Assembly (NCBI RefSeq): GCF_017565405.1
Contig: NZ_JAGEKR010000017.1
Coordinates: 62,001-126,000 of the forward strand
DNA from: Allobranchiibius sp. CTAmp26
Lineage (GTDB): Bacteria > Actinomycetota > Actinomycetes > Actinomycetales > Dermatophilaceae
DNA length: 64,000 nt
Direction of reading: 5' to 3'
Numbering within the stretch: the first letter of the stretch is position 1; every line of letters starts with the position of its first letter. A model generated the notes under the pieces. It did no database searches, was not told the origin of the DNA, and saw only the letters and a program-made list of their open reading frames with translations. This document shows positions 1 through 8,498 of the stretch, in pieces. A program made the position numbers and the translations under genes.

Positions 1-1338
1 GCGGGCGGTCTCCTTGTACTTCACGGACATGTCGCGGCCGGTCTCGCGCATGGTCTTGATCGCCTTATCCAGGCTGACCGTGTGGATTCCGGTGCCGTTG
101 CGGGACAGGCGTGCCGCGTTGATCGCCTTCACGCTGGCGATCGCGTTGCGCTCGATGCAGGGGATCTGCACCAGCCCGCCGACCGGGTCGCAGGTGAGTC
201 CGAGGTTGTGCTCGATGCCGATCTCGGCAGCGTTCTCCACCTGGGACGGCGAGCCGCCCATGACCTCGCACAGCGCGCCCGAGGCCATCGCGCAGGCCGA
301 GCCGACCTCGCCCTGGCAGCCCACCTCGGCTCCGGAGATCGAGGCGCCCTCCTTGAAGAGGATGCCGATCGCGGCGGCGGTCAGCAGGAACCGGACCACG
401 CCGTCGTCGTCCGCGCCGTCGACGTACGTCGTGTAGTAATGCAGCACCGCGGGGATGATCCCGGCCGCGCCGTTCGTCGGCGCGGTGACCACCCGGCCAC
501 CCGAGGCGTTCTCCTCGTTGACCGCCAGGGCCCACAGGTTGACCCAGTCCATGACCCGCAGCGGGTCGTCGCGCAGCTCACCGACCGTGAGCGCGGCGTA
601 CAGGTCGGGCGCGCGCCGGGGCACCTTCAGACCGCCCGGCAGGCAGCCACCGTGCCGTAGCCCGGCCTGGACGCACTCGCGCATGACCTCCCACAGGTGC
701 AGCAGTCCGGCGCGTATCTCGCTCTCCGTGCGCCAGCTGAGTTCGTTGCGCAGCATCACGTCGCTGACGCTCATCCGCTCCAGCTCGCAGATCGCCAGCA
801 GCTGTCCGCCGGTGGTGAAGGGGAACTCGACCCGGGTGTCGTCCAGCACCACCCGGTCGGCCCCGGTCGCCGCGCCGTCGACCACGAAGCCGCCGCCGAC
901 CGAGTAGTAGGTGCGCTCGAGCAGCAGAAGGTCGCCGTCGTACGCCTCGAAGGTCATCCCGTTGGGGTGGGCCGGCAACGACTTGCGCCGGTGCATCACC
1001 ACGTCGTCGTCGGCATCGAAAGCGATCGGGCGCTCACCGCCGAGCGACAGCTCCCCCGCCGTGCGCACGGCCGCGACCTGGCCGTCGGCCGCGTCGGTGT
1101 CGACCGTCTCGGGCACTGCGCCCATCAGCCCGAGGATCACGGCCTTGTCCGAGCCGTGCCCGTGACCGGTCGCGCCGAGCGAGCCGAACAGCTGCGCGCG
1201 CACCCGGGTGACCCGGTCGAAGACGTCGCTGCGGCGCAGGCCCGCGACGAACGTGCCGGCAGCCCTCATCGGACCGACCGTGTGGGAGGAGGACGGGCCG
1301 ATGCCGACGGAGTAGAGATCGAACGCACTCAGAGCCAT
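1..1338 (-). CDS. sdaA: L-serine ammonia-lyase (partial, C-terminus cut by window edge)
   Basis: Deaminates L-serine to pyruvate and ammonia in the cytosol using a [4Fe-4S] cluster. The ATG start at 1338 gives the family N-terminus with [13 protein letters not shown] near residue 12. The substrate and cluster regions are visible further on: GSACAMASG, then [18 protein letters not shown], carrying cysteines expected to bind the cluster. Reading stops at ...[10 protein letters not shown], so only about ten residues of the usual 455-460 should be missing. It is divergent from an Lrp-type regulator, which may control it, although that regulator overlaps the aminotransferase on its other side. Single-chain architecture (alpha and beta parts fused) as usual in actinobacteria and enterics. 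Confidence 0.95.
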   Translation of the reverse strand, partial: MALSAFDLYSVGIGPSSSHTVGPMRAAGTFVAGLRRSDVFDRVTRVRAQLFGSLGATGHGHGSDKAVILGLMGAVPETVDTDAADGQVAAVRTAGELSLGGERPIAFDADDDVVMHRRKSLPAHPNGMTFEAYDGDLLLLERTYYSVGGGFVVDGAATGADRVVLDDTRVEFPFTTGGQLLAICELERMSVSDVMLRNELSWRTESEIRAGLLHLWEVMRECVQAGLRHGGCLPGGLKVPRRAPDLYAALTVGELRDDPLRVMDWVNLWALAVNEENASGGRVVTAPTNGAAGIIPAVLHYYTTYVDGADDDGVVRFLLTAAAIGILFKEGASISGAEVGCQGEVGSACAMASGALCEVMGGSPSQVENAAEIGIEHNLGLTCDPVGGLVQIPCIERNAIASVKAINAARLSRNGTGIHTVSLDKAIKTMRETGRDMSVKYKETAR

Positions 1339-1473
1339 CCCGCGCCACCTCCTGCATGTCGTGTCGAGCGGGATCCCGTCCGACCTCGCCCCGACCTTCG
1401 CAAAGTACCGCCCAGTACGCTATCTGGCAACGAAATCAGGGTCATAACCCTTGCTTACCTCCGAATTTCGTGC

Positions 1474-1488
1474 AAACCTACCGTCGTG
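1474..1488 (+). promoter_or_regulatory. possible leaderless promoter of the Lrp gene
   Basis: AAACCT (1474-1479) lies six bases before the GTG at 1486, and TTGCTT at 1451 is a possible -35 with a 17-base spacer. No Shine-Dalgarno sequence precedes the GTG. The -10 match is weaker than at other leaderless genes in the window. Confidence 0.35.
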
Positions 1489-1959
1489 AGCGATGCTATT
1501 CGTACATCGCCGATGATGCTCGACGACACGTCCAAGGCCATCATCGCGCGACTCCAGCAGGACGGTCGGGCGGCCTACTCCTCGATCGCCCGCGAGATCG
1601 GCCTGTCCGAGGCCGCCGTGCGCGGACGCGTGCAGCGGTTGCTGGACGCGGAGGTGCTGCAGATCGTCGCCGTCACCGATCCCGCCCAGGTGGGGTTCCG
1701 ACGCCAGGCGATGATCGGGCTGCGCGTCACCGGCGACCTGGGCGACGTCGCCCAGCGCCTGGGCGAACTCCCGGAGATCGCGTACGTCGTGATGACCGCC
1801 GGCCGCTTCGATCTGCTGGTCGAGGTCGTCTGCGAGGACGACGAACACCTGCTGCGCCTCCTCACCGACACGATCCGCACCATGCCGGGCGTCACCGACA
1901 CCGAGACGCTCGTCTACCTCAAATTGCACAAACAACGCTACGACTGGGGCACGAGATGA
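1486..1959 (+). CDS. Lrp/AsnC family transcriptional regulator
   Basis: DNA-binding feast/famine regulator of 157 residues. The N-terminal helix-turn-helix (about residues 10-60) contains SSIAREIGLSEAAVRGRVQRLL. The C-terminal RAM ligand domain (about 75-150) has PEIAYVVMTAGRFDLLVEVV and ends MPGVTDTETLVYLKLHKQRYDW. The GTG start at 1486 is preferred because of its leaderless context; ATG at 1513 or 1516 is possible and would shorten it by about ten residues. Its stop overlaps the start of the class III aminotransferase (ATGA), so the two are translationally coupled and the regulator probably responds to that enzyme's amino-acid or amine substrate. That link is inferred from arrangement. Confidence 0.9.
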   Translation: MSDAIRTSPMMLDDTSKAIIARLQQDGRAAYSSIAREIGLSEAAVRGRVQRLLDAEVLQIVAVTDPAQVGFRRQAMIGLRVTGDLGDVAQRLGELPEIAYVVMTAGRFDLLVEVVCEDDEHLLRLLTDTIRTMPGVTDTETLVYLKLHKQRYDWGTR

Positions 1960-3407
1960 CCACAACTGCGCAAGAGACCACCGCTCACGCCGCGTCCAGC
2001 ACGGGCGCGGGCACCACGCCCGCCGGTACGCCGCGCTACGAGGCGGCCCGCGACCACCTCTGGGGGCACTTCACCCGCCAGTCGGTCTACGAGCCGACGT
2101 CCTCCGGTGGCCAGGGCGCCAACGTGCCCGTCATCGTCAAGGGCGACGGCGCGTACATCTGGGACGCCGAGGGCCGCAAGTACCTCGACGGGCTCGCCGG
2201 ACTCTTCACCGTGCAGGTGGGCCACGGTCGCGAGGAGCTCGCGCAGGCCGCTGCGAAGCAGGCCAAGGAGCTGGCGTTCTTCCCGATCTGGTCCTACGCG
2301 CACCCCTCGGCGATCGACCTGGCCGAGCGGCTCGCGGCGTACGCTCCCGGCGACCTGAACCGGGTCTTCTTCACCACTGGCGGCGGCGAGGCCGTGGAGT
2401 CGGCGTGGAAGCTCGCCAAGCACTACTTCAAGCTGCAGGGCAAGCCCGGCAAGCACAAGGTCATCAGCCGCGCGATCGCCTACCACGGCACCCCGCAGGG
2501 CGCGCTGTCGATCACCGGCATCCCGGAGCTGAAGGAGATGTTCGAGCCGCTGGTACCCGGCGCGTTCCGGGTGCCGAACACCAACATCTACCGCGCGCAC
2601 GACGACCTGCGCGACGACCCGAAGAAGTTCGGCCGGTGGGCTGCCGACCGGATCGGCGAGGCCATCGAGTTCGAGGGTCCCGACACCGTCGCGGCCGTCT
2701 TCCTCGAGCCGGTGCAGAACGCCGGCGGCTGCTTCCCGCCCCCGCCCGGGTACTTCGAGCGCGTCCGCGAGATCTGCGACGAGTACGACGTGCTGCTGGT
2801 CTCGGACGAGACGATCTGCGCGTTCGGCCGGATCGGCGAGATCTTCGCCTGCCGCGACTTCGACTACCAGCCCGACATCATCACCTGCGCCAAGGGCATG
2901 ACGTCCGGTTACTCCCCCATCGGCGCGATGATCGCCAGCGAGAAGCTGTTCGAGCCCTACAAGCACGGCACGACGGCGTTCCCGCACGGCTACACCTTCG
3001 GTGGCCACCCGGTCTCGGCCGCGGTGGCGATGGCCAACCTCGACATCTTCGAGCGGGAGGGCCTGACCGACCACGTGCACCAGAACGCGCCGAAGTTCCG
3101 CGCGACGCTGGAGAAGCTGAAGGACCTGCCCATCGTCGGCGACGTGCGCGGTGAGGGCTTCTTCTACGGCATCGAGCTGGTGAAGGACAAGACGACCCGG
3201 GAGACGTTCAACGAGGACGAGTCCGAGCGGATGCTGCGCGGATTCCTCTCCAAGGCGCTCTTCGACGCCGGCCTCTACTGCCGCGCGGACGACCGCGGCG
3301 ACCCCGTCGTACAGCTCTCGCCGCCACTGATCATCGGACCCACCGAGTTCGACGCGATCGAGGGCATGCTGCGCGACGTGCTGACCCGGGCCTGGGACAT
3401 GCTCTAG
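1956..3407 (+). CDS. class III PLP-dependent aminotransferase (omega-amino acid or diamine type)
   Basis: PLP enzyme of 483 residues with the class III fold. Recognisable parts are FFTTGGGEAVESAWKLA (cofactor phosphate region), VAAVFLEPVQNAGG, LLVSDETICAFGR with the PLP-contacting Asp, and DIITCAKGMTSGYSPIG with the Schiff-base lysine. Family members next to Lrp regulators in actinobacteria often use putrescine, beta-alanine or GABA with pyruvate; the exact substrate cannot be read from sequence. The start overlaps the regulator stop by four bases. A strong hairpin follows 20 bases after the stop, so the unit is bicistronic. About 40 N-terminal residues (Thr/Ala-rich) are poorly conserved in character. 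Confidence 0.88.
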   Translation: MTTTAQETTAHAASSTGAGTTPAGTPRYEAARDHLWGHFTRQSVYEPTSSGGQGANVPVIVKGDGAYIWDAEGRKYLDGLAGLFTVQVGHGREELAQAAAKQAKELAFFPIWSYAHPSAIDLAERLAAYAPGDLNRVFFTTGGGEAVESAWKLAKHYFKLQGKPGKHKVISRAIAYHGTPQGALSITGIPELKEMFEPLVPGAFRVPNTNIYRAHDDLRDDPKKFGRWAADRIGEAIEFEGPDTVAAVFLEPVQNAGGCFPPPPGYFERVREICDEYDVLLVSDETICAFGRIGEIFACRDFDYQPDIITCAKGMTSGYSPIGAMIASEKLFEPYKHGTTAFPHGYTFGGHPVSAAVAMANLDIFEREGLTDHVHQNAPKFRATLEKLKDLPIVGDVRGEGFFYGIELVKDKTTRETFNEDESERMLRGFLSKALFDAGLYCRADDRGDPVVQLSPPLIIGPTEFDAIEGMLRDVLTRAWDML

Positions 3408-3426
3408 ATCTGACGCACGCCCGATC

Positions 3427-3464
3427 AGGGTCGTCGCGCGCTCCATGGGGCGCGCGACGACCCT
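3427..3464 (+). terminator. rho-independent-type hairpin after the aminotransferase
   Basis: Perfect 15-bp stem (3427-3441 with 3450-3464) and an eight-base loop, followed by a short T-containing tail. It ends the Lrp-aminotransferase unit. Confidence 0.85.
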
Positions 3465-3497
3465 CTTCGTTGTGCGGTGCTTGTCGGTGCGTGCCCC

Positions 3498-3512
3498 TAA
3501 CGTTCTGGCATG
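3498..3512 (+). promoter_or_regulatory. leaderless promoter
   Basis: TAACGT at 3498-3503, then six bases, then the ATG at 3510. Transcription would start on the start codon; no ribosome-binding site is present. Confidence 0.6.
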
Positions 3513-4562
3513 TCCCGCGCGGTCACGCATCAGCAGGTCGCCCGGATGCGGCTGGCCGCGCAGTGCCTCGTCGGTCGCTCGCTGGCGACGCCCGAAGACG
3601 TCGTACGGCATCTGACGTGCACCCAGTCCCAGGACTGGCGCGCCTGCCGCGTCGCCCTCGCGGCGCGCACCACCGCGCGGTCAGTGCAGGCCGTCGACGC
3701 GGCGTACGACGCCGGACGCATCGTGCGCTCCTGGCCCGTCCGCGGCACGCTGCACACCGTCCTCGCCGCCGATCTGCGCTGGATGCTGGCGCTCACGGCC
3801 GATCGGATCCGCGCGCAGTACGCCACGCGTCTCGCCGGACTGGGCGTCGACGCTCCGCAACTGGTGGCCGTGCGCGAGCTGACGCGCGAGCTCCTGCGCG
3901 GCGGTGCGGCGCTGACCCGACGTGAGCTGCTGGATATGTGGACCGCCGCCGGCGTCGACGTCTCCGGCCAGCGGGGCGCTCACCTGGTGGTCGACCTGTT
4001 GGTCGACACGATCATCTGCCTGGGACCGATCCGCGACGGGGTCCAGCAGTTCGTGCTGTGCGACGAGTGGCTGCCCGCTGCACAGCCGCCACCCGATCCT
4101 GTCGCGACCTGGGCCAGGCGGCATCTGGTGTCGCACGGTCCGGCGGCTCGCGCGGACTTCCTGTGGTGGACCAAGCTGCTGGTGCGGGAGGTCGCGCCGG
4201 TGTGGGAGCAGATCGTCGACGGTCTCGACGAACTCACGCTGGACGGGGTCACCCTCTACGCGACGCCCGAGGTCGTCGAGGCCGGCATGTCCCGCGCGAC
4301 CCTCACGCCGATCCTCACCGCGGCGTTCGACGAGATCCTGCTGGGGTACGCCGACCGCTCCGCGACCCTGCCACCCGCGTTCGCCGACCACATCGTGCCG
4401 GGAGGCAACGGGGTGTTCCGCCCCGTCGTGCTCGACGGCGGCCGCGCCGTGGGCACCTGGTCGGCGCCGAAGGATCCACGGGAGCCGCCGCGGGTCGAGC
4501 TGTTCGAGCACCCGCCGAGCAGACGGCTGTCGGCCGCCCGCCTCATGGTGCCTGCCCGCTGA
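3510..4562 (+). CDS. winged-helix DNA-binding protein, AlkZ/YcaQ-like family
   Basis: Protein of 350 residues of the HTH_42 (DUF1006) group, whose founding members AlkZ/YcaQ are DNA glycosylases that unhook interstrand cross-links. Visible signatures are HLTCTQSQDW near residue 35, a region containing SWPVRGTLHTVLAADLRWML near residue 74, a middle winged-helix region (TRRELLDMW), and a C-terminal domain with DEILLGYADRS and FRPVVLDGGRAVGTW. Many actinobacterial members are uncharacterised and may have other DNA-related roles. It is transcribed alone from a leaderless promoter, followed closely by another leaderless gene. Confidence 0.8.
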   Translation: MSRAVTHQQVARMRLAAQCLVGRSLATPEDVVRHLTCTQSQDWRACRVALAARTTARSVQAVDAAYDAGRIVRSWPVRGTLHTVLAADLRWMLALTADRIRAQYATRLAGLGVDAPQLVAVRELTRELLRGGAALTRRELLDMWTAAGVDVSGQRGAHLVVDLLVDTIICLGPIRDGVQQFVLCDEWLPAAQPPPDPVATWARRHLVSHGPAARADFLWWTKLLVREVAPVWEQIVDGLDELTLDGVTLYATPEVVEAGMSRATLTPILTAAFDEILLGYADRSATLPPAFADHIVPGGNGVFRPVVLDGGRAVGTWSAPKDPREPPRVELFEHPPSRRLSAARLMVPAR

Positions 4563-4596
4563 CGAGTCACCGGGTGGAGCTCGGCGGCGGGATCGA

Positions 4597-4612
4597 TAGC
4601 CTTCGGTCCATG
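4597..4612 (+). promoter_or_regulatory. leaderless promoter
   Basis: TAGCCT at 4597-4602, seven bases, then ATG at 4610, with no Shine-Dalgarno sequence. It lies inside the short gap after the AlkZ-like gene. Confidence 0.6.
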
Positions 4613-5857
4613 CCAACTCCCCGTGACCAACGCGAGCTCGACATCGTCCTCTTCGGCGCCACCGGCTTCGTGGGCAAGCTCACCGCCGAGCACCTGGCGG
4701 CGTACGCCCCGGCAGGTGTGCGTATCGGCCTCGCTGGGCGCAACACCGCCAAGCTCGAGGACGTCCGCACGTCCCTGGGCCCCTCGGCCTCGGACTGGCC
4801 TCTGATCAGCGCGGATTCGAGCGATGACGCCTCGCTGGCGGCGCTCGCGGAGCGGACTCGCGTGGTCATCACCACCGTCGGCCCTTACGCGAGGTACGGC
4901 CTGCCTCTGGTGAAAGCCTGCGCCGAGGCCGGCACGGACTACGTCGACCTGACCGGCGAGGTGCTCTTCGTCCGCGAGTCGATCGACCTTTACCACGCCG
5001 CCGCTGTCGCGTCCGGGGCGCGCATCGTGCACTCGTGCGGATTCGACTCGGTGCCCTCCGACCTCGCCGTGCTGACCCTGGCCGAGCGAGTCGCGGCGGA
5101 CGCCGCGGGTGAGCTCACCGACACCACGCTCTTCGTCACGATGAAGGGCGGGGCCAGTGGCGGGACGCTGGACTCGATGAAGGGTCAGATCGACGAGGTG
5201 CGCTCCGACAAGGCCAAGCGTGCGGTCGCCGTCGACAAGTTCGCGCTCTCCCCCGACCGTTCGGCGGAGCCGCAGGGCGAATGGCGCGACAGCGTGTCCG
5301 TGCGCTACGCCCCCGAGGTGAAGGCGTGGACCGGGCCCTTCGTGATGTCGACCTTCAACACTCGGATCGTGCGGCGCAGCAACGCCCTTCGCGGTCACGA
5401 CTACGGCAGCGCGTTCCGTTACCGCGAGGTGCAGAAGACCGGCGCGGGTCTCGCGGGACGCGCCACGGCATACGCGCTGGCCGGTGGACTCGCGGCCGCC
5501 TTCGGTGCGCTGAGCCTGTCGCCGTTGCGGCCGCTGGTCAACCGTGCGCTGCCCAAGGCGGGTGAGGGTCCGAGCGCCGAGGCGCGCGCCAAGGGCTTCT
5601 TCAAGGTCGACGCCCGCACGACCACCACCGACGGCAGGGCGTACCGCAGCGTCGTTGCGGCACAGGGCGATCCGGGTTATGCGGCCACCTGCGTGATGCT
5701 CGGCGAAGCCGCGCTCGCGCTGGCGACCCAGCGCGAGCAGTGCCCGCTTCCCGACGGCCTGACCGGTGGGGTGCTGACCCCGGCCACGGCGCTCGGCGAC
5801 GTGTACGCCGCGCGGCTGCGCGACCGCGGCTTCACCGTGCAGGCCGAGCGCGTCTGA
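4610..5857 (+). CDS. saccharopine dehydrogenase-like / trans-acting enoyl reductase family protein
   Basis: NAD(P)-dependent oxidoreductase-like protein of 415 residues. The N-terminus holds a Rossmann motif, DIVLFGATGFVGKLTAEHL, and downstream come VVITTVGPYARYGLPLVKAC, GTDYVDLTGEV and IVHSCGFDSVPSDLAVL, characteristic of the mycobacterial trans-acting enoyl reductase group. A hydrophobic stretch (about residues 280-310, TAYALAGGLAAAFGALSL) may associate with the membrane. Mycobacterial relatives reduce polyketide lipids such as phthiocerol precursors, but most homologues outside mycobacteria are of unknown substrate; a lipid role is inference. The ATG at 4610 is supported by the leaderless promoter. 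Confidence 0.8.
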   Translation: MPTPRDQRELDIVLFGATGFVGKLTAEHLAAYAPAGVRIGLAGRNTAKLEDVRTSLGPSASDWPLISADSSDDASLAALAERTRVVITTVGPYARYGLPLVKACAEAGTDYVDLTGEVLFVRESIDLYHAAAVASGARIVHSCGFDSVPSDLAVLTLAERVAADAAGELTDTTLFVTMKGGASGGTLDSMKGQIDEVRSDKAKRAVAVDKFALSPDRSAEPQGEWRDSVSVRYAPEVKAWTGPFVMSTFNTRIVRRSNALRGHDYGSAFRYREVQKTGAGLAGRATAYALAGGLAAAFGALSLSPLRPLVNRALPKAGEGPSAEARAKGFFKVDARTTTTDGRAYRSVVAAQGDPGYAATCVMLGEAALALATQREQCPLPDGLTGGVLTPATALGDVYAARLRDRGFTVQAERV

Positions 5858-5866
5858 CTCCAGGGG

Positions 5867-7765
5867 TCACGGACCGCGCAGCACCGGGGCCAGTGCGTCG
5901 AGCACCGCCGTGTCCTCGATCGTGCCGGGCACCTGCGGGTCGTCGCCGTCGGCGAGCTGGCGCATCGTGCGGCGCAGGATCTTGCCCGACCGGGTCTTCG
6001 GCAGCGCCGCCACGATGTCGACCCGCTGCAGACCGGCGATCGCGCCGACCTGCTCGCGGACCAGCTGGGTGAGTTCGGTACGGATGCGCTCCTGCTCCTC
6101 CTCGGACGGCTCGTCGGCGCCCTTCAGCACCACCAGTGCTCGCGGCACCTGACCCTTCAGCTCGTCGGCGACGCCGATGACCGCGCACTCGGCGACGGCC
6201 GGGTGACTCGCCACGACGGCCTCGAGGCCGCCGGTCGAGAGACGATGCCCTGCGACGTTGAGCACGTCGTCGGTGCGCCCCATCACCCAGACATACCCGT
6301 CGTCGTCGATGTACCCGCCGTCGCCGGTCAGGTAGTACCCGTCGTACGCCGACAGGTAGGACTCGACGTACCGGTCGTCGTCGCCCCACAGCGTCGCCAG
6401 GGTGCCGGGCGGCATCGGCAGCTTGATGCACAGCGCGCCCTCCTGGCCCGGTGCACACGGCTCGCCGTCGGCGTCGAGCACGCGGACGTCGTACCCCGGG
6501 CTCGGCATCGTCGCCGACCCGGGCTTGATCGGGAAGAGCTGCGTGCCGATCGGGTTCGCGCAGATCGGCCAGCCGGTCTCGGTCTGCCACCAGTTGTCGA
6601 TGACCGGCACCTGCAGCCGGTCGGTCGCCCACTGCCAGGTGTCGGGGTCGGTGCGCTCCCCCGCGAGGAAGAGGGTGCGCAGACTCGACAGGTCGCGTCC
6701 GGCGATCAGTGCGCCCTCCGGGTCTTCCTTCTTGATGGCGCGGATGCCGGTCGGGGCGGTGAACAGCCCTGCGATCCGGTGCTGTTCGATCATCCGCCAG
6801 AACGTCGACGCATCGGGTGTGCCGACCGGCTTGCCCTCGAGCAGCACGGTCGTGCAGCCCGCGAGCAGCGGCGCGTAGACGATGTAGGAGTGGCCGACCA
6901 CCCAGCCGACGTCGGACGCGGTGAACCACACGTCACCCGGCTGCATCCCGAAGATGTGCGTCATCGACCAGTGCAGCGCGACCGCGTGGCCACCGGTGTC
7001 GCGCACGATCCCCTTGGGTCGGCCGGTGGTGCCGGAGGTGTGCAGGATGTACAGCGGGTCCGACCCCAGCATCGGCACGCAGCCCGCGGCCCCGACACCG
7101 TCGGGGCGCATGGCCGTTCGCCAGTCGATGTCCCGCTCGCCCATCGGGGCCTCGGCCTGCGGGCGCTGGAGTACGACAACGCTCTCCGGCGGGTGCTGCG
7201 CACGCTCGATCGCCGCGTCGACCATCGGCTTGTACTCCACCACGCGGGTGCGCTCGACCCCGCACGAGGCGGTGATGAGCACCTTCGGGCGGGCATCGTC
7301 GATCCGCGCGGCGAGCTCGGCCGGGGCGAACCCGCCGAAGACCACCGCGTGCACCGCGCCGATCCGCGCGCAGGCCAGCATGCTGACGACTGCCTCGGGG
7401 ATCATCGGCAGGTAGATGACGACGCGGTCGCCCTTCTGCACTCCCAGTGCCGTGAGCATCCCGGCGGCCCGCCCGACCAGGTCGAGCAGCTGCGCGTACG
7501 TGTAGGTGCGGCTGTCCTGCGTCACCGGGCTGTCCCATATCACCGCGGGCTGGTCGGCCCGCCCGGCGATCACGTGACGGTCGAGCGCGTTGAAGCAGGT
7601 GTTCATCCGGCCGTCGGGGAACCACCGGTACAACGGCGCGTGGGAGTCGTCCAGCACGGTCTTGGGGAAGTTGATCCAGTCGATGCCGCGCGCGGCATCA
7701 GCCCAGAACGCCTCCGGGTCCCGCATGCTCGCTTCGTATGCCGCCTCGTACGCGCCGCTGCTCAT
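5867..7765 (-). CDS. prpE: propionyl-CoA synthetase (acyl-CoA synthetase, AMP-forming)
   Basis: Activates propionate (possibly acetate) to its CoA thioester through an acyl-AMP intermediate; cytosolic, 632 residues, normal for PrpE. Adenylate-forming signatures are present: YILHTSGTTGRPKGIV (P-loop), DNWWQTETGWPI, YYLTGDGGYIDDDGYVWVMG and the C-terminal LPKTRSGKILRR whose lysine carries out adenylation. The N-terminus YEAAYEASMRDPEAFW matches the family. I place the start at 7765, ten bases after GGAG; an in-frame ATG at 7774 sits only one base after it. Together with ramB, aceA and aceB elsewhere in the window it fits use of short-chain fatty acids. Confidence 0.92.
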   Translation of the reverse strand: MSSGAYEAAYEASMRDPEAFWADAARGIDWINFPKTVLDDSHAPLYRWFPDGRMNTCFNALDRHVIAGRADQPAVIWDSPVTQDSRTYTYAQLLDLVGRAAGMLTALGVQKGDRVVIYLPMIPEAVVSMLACARIGAVHAVVFGGFAPAELAARIDDARPKVLITASCGVERTRVVEYKPMVDAAIERAQHPPESVVVLQRPQAEAPMGERDIDWRTAMRPDGVGAAGCVPMLGSDPLYILHTSGTTGRPKGIVRDTGGHAVALHWSMTHIFGMQPGDVWFTASDVGWVVGHSYIVYAPLLAGCTTVLLEGKPVGTPDASTFWRMIEQHRIAGLFTAPTGIRAIKKEDPEGALIAGRDLSSLRTLFLAGERTDPDTWQWATDRLQVPVIDNWWQTETGWPICANPIGTQLFPIKPGSATMPSPGYDVRVLDADGEPCAPGQEGALCIKLPMPPGTLATLWGDDDRYVESYLSAYDGYYLTGDGGYIDDDGYVWVMGRTDDVLNVAGHRLSTGGLEAVVASHPAVAECAVIGVADELKGQVPRALVVLKGADEPSEEEQERIRTELTQLVREQVGAIAGLQRVDIVAALPKTRSGKILRRTMRQLADGDDPQVPGTIEDTAVLDALAPVLRGP

Positions 7766-7780
7766 GCCCGTCATTCTCCA

Positions 7781-7844
7781 CGCCGACTGCGCATGTCGGG
7801 TCCCGATTCACCCCGGATCGGGCACGCGACATGCGCAGTCGGCG
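7781..7844 (-). terminator. long hairpin between the secreted protein gene and prpE
   Basis: Arms of about 27 bases (7781-7807 and 7817-7844) with only a few mismatches enclose a short loop. It starts ten bases after the upstream stop, so it can terminate that gene, and it ends just before the prpE ribosome-binding site. No T-run follows. Confidence 0.6.
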
Positions 7845-7854
7845 GGTCGGTCGG

Positions 7855-8343
7855 TCAGTAACCGCCCTCGCAGATCAGGTGCAGGTTGGAACGCAGCGAC
7901 GCCGGCACCGCGCAGCCCACCCCCGCCGTGCCGAGGGTGACGACGGTCCACCGGCCCTTGACGCGGTGCAGCGCGACGCTCGCGTCATCGGTGCGCTGGT
8001 CGATCGGGTGCACCACGGCCGAGGCCCACGAGGCATTCGTCGACGCGACCCGGATGGAGCGCACAGCGACGTCGGACGCCGGCACGTCCCCGAGCAACGG
8101 GCTGTGCTTGATGGCCGCGGTGATCGCGGCGTTCGTCGAGCTCGTCGAGCTCGTCGAGCTCGTCGACCGCGTCGTGATCCCCCGATGGGTCACGATGGCG
8201 GGCGACGTCCGGTGGCTGACGGCGTTGTTCAGGCTCGTCACGCTCTTCACCGAGTGCGCGGCCGGGGCCGCCTGGGCCACCGACACCGCCCCCGCCGCCG
8301 CGATCGCCACTGCTGCCGGAATCACACACACCGCACGCTTCAT
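7855..8343 (-). CDS. secreted protein of unknown function
   Basis: 162 residues starting at ATG 8343, which has a good AAGGAG site. Residues 1-29 are a signal peptide (basic start, alanine-rich hydrophobic core, AQAAPAA cleavage region). The mature part begins with a Ser/Thr-rich low-complexity segment, TTRSTSSTSSTSSTN, coded by a 9-base tandem repeat. The remainder (SDVAVRSIRVASTNASWASA... VALHRVKGRWTVVTLGTAGVGC... LICEGGY) looks like a small folded domain with two cysteines that could pair. No family recognised. It is monocistronic, upstream of prpE but separated from it by a long hairpin. Confidence 0.8.
   Translation of the reverse strand: MKRAVCVIPAAVAIAAAGAVSVAQAAPAAHSVKSVTSLNNAVSHRTSPAIVTHRGITTRSTSSTSSTSSTNAAITAAIKHSPLLGDVPASDVAVRSIRVASTNASWASAVVHPIDQRTDDASVALHRVKGRWTVVTLGTAGVGCAVPASLRSNLHLICEGGY
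8132..8166. repeat. 9-bp tandem repeat coding a Ser/Thr linker
   Basis: Unit CTCGTCGAG, about 3.5 nearly perfect copies, inside the secreted-protein gene. It encodes repeated Ser-Thr-Ser triplets and could vary in copy number by slippage. Confidence 0.8.
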
Positions 8344-8498
8344 CTGCTGTCCTTCTCCTTGCTCTGCGACCGGTTGGTCGCTCCCCGAGTACGCCGGTGA
8401 TGTCCACCGGCACTTGGGCAGACGTACGAGCACTCGATTCGGTTGTCTCGGGAGGCGGTTCGAGACCGAACCGTGATCCCGACCGGCAGGATGGCCTC

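Noticed and set aside
1938-3611. Long minus-strand frame opposite the aminotransferase gene
   Set aside because: Arg/Val/Leu-rich shadow of a high-GC gene; no recognisable domain and it lies wholly against a well-supported gene.
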